From NCBI RefSeq assembly GCF_013155265.1, contig NZ_JABJXU010000001.1, positions 612,154 to 676,153 of the forward strand: 64,000 nt of DNA, given 5' to 3'. Positions within the stretch are counted from its first letter, which is position 1. Every line of letters begins with the position of its first letter. Below are positions 59,506 to 64,000 of the stretch, piece by piece. The notes under the pieces are model-generated. The model did no database searches. It saw only the letters and a list, made by a program, of their open reading frames with translations, and was not told the origin of the DNA. The stretch comes from Enterococcus sp. MMGLQ5-1. GTDB taxonomy: Bacteria > Bacillota > Bacilli > Lactobacillales > Streptococcaceae. The position numbers and the translations under genes were made by a program.

Positions 59506-60319
59506 ATTGAACACGAGTAATTTAATTTTAGCAGATCAGCTATCTGCCTATCGAATGGCCTATCAAAAGCCTATTAAAAATAAGGAATATTTCGTATTTA
59601 TAGGTCTACCTGGTGTGATATTGGGAGGGCTATTATACTATTTGACCTATAGTCTAATTCTGACCTCAATTGGTCTTTTAATTGGTTTGATATTCGGCTG
59701 GCGCTCTCTATTGCCAAAAGTAATTTATCGTAGTTACACCATACTCTCTTTTAATGAAAGAAATCGAATGTTAAATTTAATGACTCAACAAGTATCTGAT
59801 CAATCAAAGACACCTAGAGAAATTTTGGAGCGCGTCACGAAGCGGTTAAATGGGGAATTGAGTCAAGATTTTATGCCAATCGTGATAAAAATTGCTACTG
59901 GTGTGACTAATTTTGAAATTAAAGAAATGTTTCATCAGATTAAAGCAAAGTATTATCAGGATATTATTTTTGTTCAATACATGGAGCAATTAGAAACCAA
60001 TTTTTTAAGTGGCTTTGATAATCACAATACTTTGAAGGATATGACTATTTATCATAATCAACTGCGAAGCAAGAGAGACTTGTTTTTAAAATCAAAGTCC
60101 GAATATTTTAAGGATTGCCAATTATTAATTATGATTTTTTTGATATTAATTACAGCGATTGAATTTGGTTTCGGTCATCAGAAATTTGTTGAAACCTTCT
60201 CAAATACACTTGTTGGCAAGGTGGATAGTATTATCTATGTGACTCTTTTTGCCATTATTATGTATCATTTTACCGTCCTTTTTTTTGATGACATAATTAC
60301 GGAGGTAAGGATCAGATGA
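59492..60319 (+). CDS. TadB-like type II secretion F-family membrane protein
   Basis: A 275-residue membrane platform protein. Helix pairs near residues 32-65 and 205-260 flank a cytoplasmic helical domain (about 75-200), the layout of TadB/GspF. Start is TTG at 59492 overlapping the ATPase gene; a TTG at 59507 is possible. It overlaps the next gene by 4 bp. Sequence conservation is low, so assignment relies on topology and order. Confidence 0.7.
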   Translation: MKLFKLNTSNLILADQLSAYRMAYQKPIKNKEYFVFIGLPGVILGGLLYYLTYSLILTSIGLLIGLIFGWRSLLPKVIYRSYTILSFNERNRMLNLMTQQVSDQSKTPREILERVTKRLNGELSQDFMPIVIKIATGVTNFEIKEMFHQIKAKYYQDIIFVQYMEQLETNFLSGFDNHNTLKDMTIYHNQLRSKRDLFLKSKSEYFKDCQLLIMIFLILITAIEFGFGHQKFVETFSNTLVGKVDSIIYVTLFAIIMYHFTVLFFDDIITEVRIR

Positions 60320-61083
60320 AGCGTTTAATCTATCAGAGCAGCTATTTTTTTAAGCAGCTATGCATAAATAGCATTACAGAAACAACCTATACGGCATTAA
60401 AAAAAATGAACCGTTCAGATCTTACTATCTTGAGGTGGCAAAAAAAGCGTCTACTCATCTGCTTATTTTTAGCGGTGCTTGCAGCAGGAATTGCTCTAGT
60501 CATGAATGCTATGTTGGCAGTTTCAATTGTAATATTTATTGTAATCGGCTATTTTTATCAAGAATTATTAATTAAACGATATTATCAGCGCTATCGTTTT
60601 GAGCGAAATTTACAGTTTTTTAAATTTGCACGTTTAGTCATTCCTTATCTGATGCAAGCAAAGCAGGGAATCAGTATTTATCAAATTCTAGGCTACATGA
60701 CACGCAGAATTGAGACGCCGGCCGATCAGCAGCAGCTCAGTATTTTAATGAATCAGATTACTGAATATCCTGAGTCCATTGAGCCGTATCTGACATTTGC
60801 CAATGCGATGAGTGATAGTGACTATGCTGTCATTTTTATGACTGTCATATTTGATATATCTCAGGGCGCTACGGATGAACAAATGATTGAAGAGCTGGGT
60901 AAAACGGTATCCAATCAATTAATGCAGGTAATTGATGAAATTATCGAATTTAAAACGAAAAAATTCGTGATGTTCCCAACGAAACTGACCATGATTAATT
61001 TGGTATTGATTATTGGTTATATGGTATGTGCTTTGATAGATCAAATTAATCAATTGAGTAATTTGATGCACTTTGAATTTTAG
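60316..61083 (+). CDS. TadC-like type II secretion F-family membrane protein
   Basis: A 255-residue partner of the preceding protein. Hydrophobic segments lie at about residues 45-90 and 218-240 with a cytoplasmic helical domain between (YLMQAKQGISIYQILGYMTRR, and QGATDEQMIEELGKTV as in the F domain). The ATG overlaps the tadB-like stop. With TadB it would form the inner-membrane platform on which the ATPase works. Confidence 0.7.
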   Translation: MKRLIYQSSYFFKQLCINSITETTYTALKKMNRSDLTILRWQKKRLLICLFLAVLAAGIALVMNAMLAVSIVIFIVIGYFYQELLIKRYYQRYRFERNLQFFKFARLVIPYLMQAKQGISIYQILGYMTRRIETPADQQQLSILMNQITEYPESIEPYLTFANAMSDSDYAVIFMTVIFDISQGATDEQMIEELGKTVSNQLMQVIDEIIEFKTKKFVMFPTKLTMINLVLIIGYMVCALIDQINQLSNLMHFEF

Positions 61084-61094
61084 GAGTTTTTTAA

Positions 61095-61460
61095 TTGGAG
61101 CATCATATTTCGGAAATAATTCATTATTTTCTCACATTTTTAATTATTTTAGTACTAATTAGCGTCGCTTTATTGGGTAAGGAGATTAATGATATTAACG
61201 CATTTAAGAATTATGTCAATACAAGTATTGAGCGCCATGGCGGTTATACTGATCAGGCTGAGCTTGAAGTAGTCAACTATTCCCAAAAATACTATCAAGA
61301 TTTATTTAAAATTAATTCTGTTTCCCAAAAAGGTAGGGTGAATTATGGTCAAGAAATTAACTATGTAATTCAAGCCTATTTCCCAGTTGCCTTTTTTAGA
61401 GAATCCCATTTTATAGTTGATTTTTACGGACAGGCAAGCTCAAGATTGCGGAGTGAGTAA
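61095..61460 (+). CDS. Small single-pass protein, TadE/DUF4320-like
   Basis: A 121-residue protein. A hydrophobic helix (FLTFLIILVLISVALLG, about residues 12-29) lies close to the N-terminus, followed by an extracellular domain of about 85 residues ending in strands (YVIQAYFPVAFF). Start is TTG at 61095 after AGGAG. Position after TadC and the topology match TadE-type pseudopilins or DUF4320 proteins of clostridial Tad loci. No prepilin cleavage site is clear. Confidence 0.6.
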   Translation: MEHHISEIIHYFLTFLIILVLISVALLGKEINDINAFKNYVNTSIERHGGYTDQAELEVVNYSQKYYQDLFKINSVSQKGRVNYGQEINYVIQAYFPVAFFRESHFIVDFYGQASSRLRSE

Positions 61461-61604
61461 ATGGAAAATAACACAGCTCGACTATGGTATTTAATAGGTG
61501 GCTGTTTAATATTAGCTACTTTAATTCGTATTATTATATCTGAAAAAGTGCTACTTTTAGTTTTAATTGACTCATTTTTTAGAGCTAAATATAGAATTCA
61601 GTAA
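61461..61604 (+). CDS. 47-residue membrane peptide of the Tad-like operon
   Basis: The ATG at 61461 is directly after the stop of the previous gene, so translation is coupled. The peptide begins MENNTARLWYLIGGCLILAT with one hydrophobic helix interrupted by Arg, then LLLVLIDSFFRAKYRIQ. Its N-terminus is similar to a 12-residue remnant encoded at 61703 (MEANTDRLWWTI), which supports it being a real gene of a duplicated pair. Function is unknown. Confidence 0.6.
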   Translation: MENNTARLWYLIGGCLILATLIRIIISEKVLLLVLIDSFFRAKYRIQ

Positions 61605-61785
61605 TTGGCTAATGGTGTTCAAGCATTTTAGGAGGTGATGTATTTGATTGCAGTCAATTAAAATAAACTAAATAAAAATATGGAGAAAGGTATGGTCAAT
61701 TTATGGAAGCAAATACAGATCGGCTATGGTGGACAATTTAAACGTTGATTTATAGCCATTTGTAAAGGGTTGACTACCCCTTTGA
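61605..61785. other. Junction between the Tad-like operon and the integrated element
   Basis: A strong AGGAGGTGATG site at 61630 leads only to a few codons (MYLIAVN, then stop). The paralogue remnant at 61703-61741 follows, then two copies of TTGACTACCC next to the integrase stop. The boundary of chromosome and element probably lies between about 61735 and 61770. Confidence 0.6.
61703..61741 (+). pseudogene. Truncated second copy of the 47-residue membrane gene
   Basis: ATG at 61703 encodes MEANTDRLWWTI and stops at 61739-61741. Seven of its 12 residues match the N-terminus of the intact small gene at 61461, with similar DNA. The remainder is missing at the point where the integrase-side sequence begins, so it was probably cut by insertion of the element. 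Confidence 0.55.
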
Positions 61786-61791
61786 CTACCC
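61770..61791. repeat. Two direct repeats TTGACTACCC beside the integrase stop
   Basis: TTGACTACCC at 61770-61779 and 61782-61791, a 12-bp period, the second covering the integrase stop codon. Short direct repeats here are the usual place for arm-type integrase sites of an attachment region. Confidence 0.6.
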
Positions 61792-62910
61792 TTGCATGAA
61801 TTTCAAGAAATTATCGGCGGTTTCTTTTTCAAGATTCTTACTTACATGAGTGTAGATATCGAGAGTTGTTTGAACATTTGTGTGTCCTAATCTTTCTTGA
61901 ACTTGTTTGATTGTTGCTCCGCTTTCAAATAGCAAACTTGCGTGAGTATGTCTGAAAGAATGAACTGTGACATCGATCCCATCAATTCTTTTCAAGAAAG
62001 AGTTAAGATATGCGTTTTCGATGATTTGATTGGTTAAGCTAGAGAAAATCAACTGTTCATCATCATGCTTGATTCTAATACCGCGCTCTAAAAAATATTT
62101 TCGCTGTTCCAAACGCCATTTTTTTAGCTCTATTAAAGTTTGTTCATCAACGCTGATAGTTCTGTTAGATTGATATGTTTTCGGAGTGCTGATATATCTT
62201 CCATGTTTGCTGTTTGAAACAGTTTTCGAGATTGAAATTGAACACTTATCAAAGTCAATATCATTCCAGTTCAAAGCATATAACTCACCTTTTCGCATTC
62301 CAGTGTATGCAAGTAGCCTAAAAGCAGTATACAACTTTACATTACCTTTCATCTTTAAAGTTTCCAAAAATTTATTTAAAGTTTCTTTATCCATAAAGAC
62401 GTTTTTGTCATAAATCTGTTTCGAACGCTTAGGAGTATCAACTCTTTCAATTGGATTTTCGTTAATTAATCTATGCTTATAAGCGTATTTGAAAACTATT
62501 TTTGTATAGCTAATCAGTTTGAAGTAACTTTTAAACCTACTCGACCAATCATCAAAAACTTTTTGAATATAAGAACTTTTGATTTTATTGATTTTGTATT
62601 CACCAAAAGCATTTTTAAGATGAGTTTCAAGCTGTTCGATTCTATATATAGTTGAATCTTTGATTCTTTTTTTGTGTCCGTCAAACCACAAGTCAAAAAC
62701 TTGCGAGAAGGTGTAATTATCTTCTTTTTGCTGATAATCATCTAATTCTAGTTCGATCTTTGCTATCGCTCTTTTAGCTTCTTTCTGCGTCCTAAATCCA
62801 CGTCTAGTCGTTCGTTTTTTCTTACCTGTCAATTCATCGACACCCATATAAACACTAAACATATAAGCGTCTGAGCCATCTTTTTTGGTGTATTTTTTGA
62901 TTGTCGGCAT
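61786..62910 (-). CDS. int: Phage/ICE-type tyrosine integrase
   Basis: A 374-residue site-specific recombinase. An AP2-like arm-binding N-terminus ([24 protein letters not shown], given here in part) precedes a SAM-like core-binding domain (about 65-160) and the catalytic domain. Catalytic residues are Arg in TGMRKGEL (about 210), HSFRH (His 317, Arg 320), LGHT (His 343) and Tyr 353 in LDIYTHV. ATG follows AAAGGA. It points toward the chromosome junction at 61.7 kb, as expected for the end of an integrated prophage or ICE. Confidence 0.93.
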   Translation of the reverse strand: MPTIKKYTKKDGSDAYMFSVYMGVDELTGKKKRTTRRGFRTQKEAKRAIAKIELELDDYQQKEDNYTFSQVFDLWFDGHKKRIKDSTIYRIEQLETHLKNAFGEYKINKIKSSYIQKVFDDWSSRFKSYFKLISYTKIVFKYAYKHRLINENPIERVDTPKRSKQIYDKNVFMDKETLNKFLETLKMKGNVKLYTAFRLLAYTGMRKGELYALNWNDIDFDKCSISISKTVSNSKHGRYISTPKTYQSNRTISVDEQTLIELKKWRLEQRKYFLERGIRIKHDDEQLIFSSLTNQIIENAYLNSFLKRIDGIDVTVHSFRHTHASLLFESGATIKQVQERLGHTNVQTTLDIYTHVSKNLEKETADNFLKFMQG

Positions 62911-62979
62911 TGTCTAAATCCTTTCTTTATAGTAAAATTAGGGTACAAAAAATAAGCCTTTTGCGAGGGTATTTTTTCA

Positions 62980-63021
62980 AACACGTTCGACACCGTCCAA
63001 AGTTGCGAGCGTGTTTTTTAT
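62980..63021. terminator. Hairpin between integrase and DUF4352 genes
   Basis: AACACGTTCG (62980-62989) pairs with CGAGCGTGTT (63006-63015) with one G-U pair, followed on the plus strand by T. On the minus strand, where the flanking genes lie, no T-run follows, so its role as terminator is uncertain. Confidence 0.4.
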
Positions 63022-63026
63022 TTAAA

Positions 63027-63686
63027 TTAATTTAAATTAATTTTTTCTGTTTCTGTACCCCAAACTCCAGTTTGTACTTGAATTTGTGTAGAAGGGTCGT
63101 TGATTGTTTCTTCGTTAACATCAAACACTACTTTACCAGTGATTGTTGATTCTGGGTTAAGTTGGGAATAAAAGAATGAAACACTGTCACCATATGCTTG
63201 TTGATTGGCGTACATACTTGCAGATGAATCTGATTTGAATTCAGTTTTTCCTTTGTAAAGTTTAAAGAAATCATCAGAAATTGTAATTGCTTCATCACCA
63301 TTATTTGTGATAGTAACATCTAAAACTAAGTATTTTGCATTAGCTGTTGAATTTACATATTCAGTTCCAACTGTATCGACTACCTCTTTTGAATTAATTT
63401 TATATACAACTTTACCGACAGTTACATCTTGCCCAATTGTATAAGTTTTAGCTTCTGATTTAGATTCTTTTGTTGATCTTTTCGTTTCTGATTTAGAATT
63501 AGAGCTTGTTTCACTTGATTTTGTGGTAGTATCATCTGTTTTAGCAGTTTCTTTTTTATCCCCACCTTGACCACCAAGATAACCAATAATAATCACAACC
63601 ACGATTAACCAAAACCACCATTTTTTATAAAAAGGTTTTTTCAATTTGTAAACATTCCCATTTTCATCCTTAATCTTCTTTGCCAT
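63027..63686 (-). CDS. DUF4352-type membrane-anchored protein
   Basis: A 219-residue protein. A basic cytoplasmic N-terminus (about 1-24), a transmembrane helix (WWFWLIVVVIIIGYLGG), a Thr/Ser/Lys-rich linker (about 48-78) and an immunoglobulin-like extracellular domain (YLVLDVTITNNGDEAITIS) typical of DUF4352 (telomeric-repeat-binding-factor-2-like Ig fold). ATG follows AAGGAG. In phage lysogeny modules such proteins sit between integrase and repressor and may alter superinfection; that role is inferred. Confidence 0.8.
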   Translation of the reverse strand: MAKKIKDENGNVYKLKKPFYKKWWFWLIVVVIIIGYLGGQGGDKKETAKTDDTTTKSSETSSNSKSETKRSTKESKSEAKTYTIGQDVTVGKVVYKINSKEVVDTVGTEYVNSTANAKYLVLDVTITNNGDEAITISDDFFKLYKGKTEFKSDSSASMYANQQAYGDSVSFFYSQLNPESTITGKVVFDVNEETINDPSTQIQVQTGVWGTETEKINLN

Positions 63687-63761
63687 AAACTATTTTCTCC
63701 TTAAAAAATTATTTTGATATATCTATATAAACTCACAATCATATGACTGTGAGGAGTTGCT

Positions 63762-64000
63762 TTAATTGACTTGTAGCGGCGTGAAGCTATCAACTACTCT
63801 ACCAATGATACGTGGCGGCTCGTCATTATCCACTAAATCAATTGGAATATCTTGATATTTTGGATTTAATGAATGTAAGATGAACACATCATCTTCAATC
63901 CTGACCTCTTTAACATATAATGAATCGCTATATGAAACAACGTATATGCTACCATTATCAACAGATTCAGTGCGTTGTACAAGAGCTACATCACCTGTTA
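63762..64000 (-). CDS. Phage repressor, S24/LexA-like C-terminal part (truncated by window edge)
   Basis: A 79-codon open end ending at the stop 63762-63764. The reading TGDVALVQRTESVDNGSIYV, then LYVKEVRIEDD and LHSLNPKYQDIPID, is the S24 peptidase domain of CI/LexA-like repressors; the catalytic Lys corresponds to LYVKEV. The N-terminal helix-turn-helix and the Ser lie outside the window. It would maintain lysogeny and be cleaved after DNA damage. Confidence 0.85.
   Translation of the reverse strand, partial: TGDVALVQRTESVDNGSIYVVSYSDSLYVKEVRIEDDVFILHSLNPKYQDIPIDLVDNDEPPRIIGRVVDSFTPLQVN

Noticed and set aside
57979-61604. Could this be the comG pseudopilus operon of natural competence?
   Set aside because: The ATPase lacks the PulE/ComGA features and has CpaF/TadA motifs, and two separate F-family proteins follow instead of one ComGB. 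No ComGC-like prepilin with a KxGFT-type motif is present.

Overview
The window is AT-rich DNA of a low-GC Gram-positive bacterium, most likely a member of the Lactobacillales. The evidence is gene order and style: rsmD-coaD-ylbL, comEA-comEB-comEC-holA, lplA next to a complete pdhABCD operon, a DUF1189/MalA-type protein in a sugar operon, strong AGGAGG ribosome sites and frequent TTG starts. The genus cannot be fixed from the sequence. No rRNA, tRNA or CRISPR array was seen.

Layout. 0-2.3 kb: housekeeping (16S rRNA methylation, CoA synthesis, a PDZ-Lon protease), ended by a strong terminator. 2.7-11.3 kb: an accessory amino-acid operon with two permeases, a lipoprotein receptor, two paralogous ATPases, a PLP aminotransferase, two D-2-hydroxyacid dehydrogenases and an MFS transporter. 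Read together it suggests amino acid uptake, transamination to a 2-keto acid, reduction to a 2-hydroxy acid and possibly export. 11.7-21.5 kb: a sugar operon with an ABC importer, a GH36-like glycosidase, a GH65 phosphorylase, a LacI regulator, a DUF1189 protein and beta-phosphoglucomutase. It is preceded by two palindromic operators 85 bp apart and a CcpA-type site. 21.5-24.3 kb: trhO, a His-rich MarR regulator with GGTACC-centred operators and a hidden 41-codon membrane gene, and two small genes.

24.4-31.6 kb is the most unusual locus. It resembles a type VII secretion core (an EssC-like FHA/FtsK ATPase and a YukD-like ubiquitin fold) but carries a PP2C-fold protein lacking its metal ligands, a membrane Ser/Thr kinase with catalytic motifs intact and EssB-like topology, and a single-pass protein with a Thr-rich tail. 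No WXG100 substrate, EsaA or EssA was found. 31.8-47.2 kb: a hydrolase, lplA-pdhABCD, a 1.2-kb structured non-coding stretch, late competence genes, holA and assorted housekeeping genes. 47.3-47.6 kb holds an exact tandem duplication of a 124-bp unit that folds into a long hairpin. 47.7-57.4 kb: stress and accessory genes (GNAT, quinone oxidoreductase, MarR-CDF pair, penicillin V acylase-type hydrolase, UvrX-like polymerase, Ala-tRNA(Pro) deacylase, TtcA-like thiolase).

57.5-61.6 kb is a second secretion or pilus-type locus: a CpaF/TadA-type ATPase, TadB- and TadC-like membrane proteins and small single-pass proteins. The operon is interrupted at about 61.74 kb by the end of an integrated element (tyrosine integrase, DUF4352 membrane protein, S24 repressor), which continues beyond the window. 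A 12-codon remnant of a second copy of the last small operon gene lies at the junction. The ATPase/kinase locus at 24-31 kb and the Tad-like locus may be two parts of one envelope machine. That link is an inference from gene content, not shown by the sequence.
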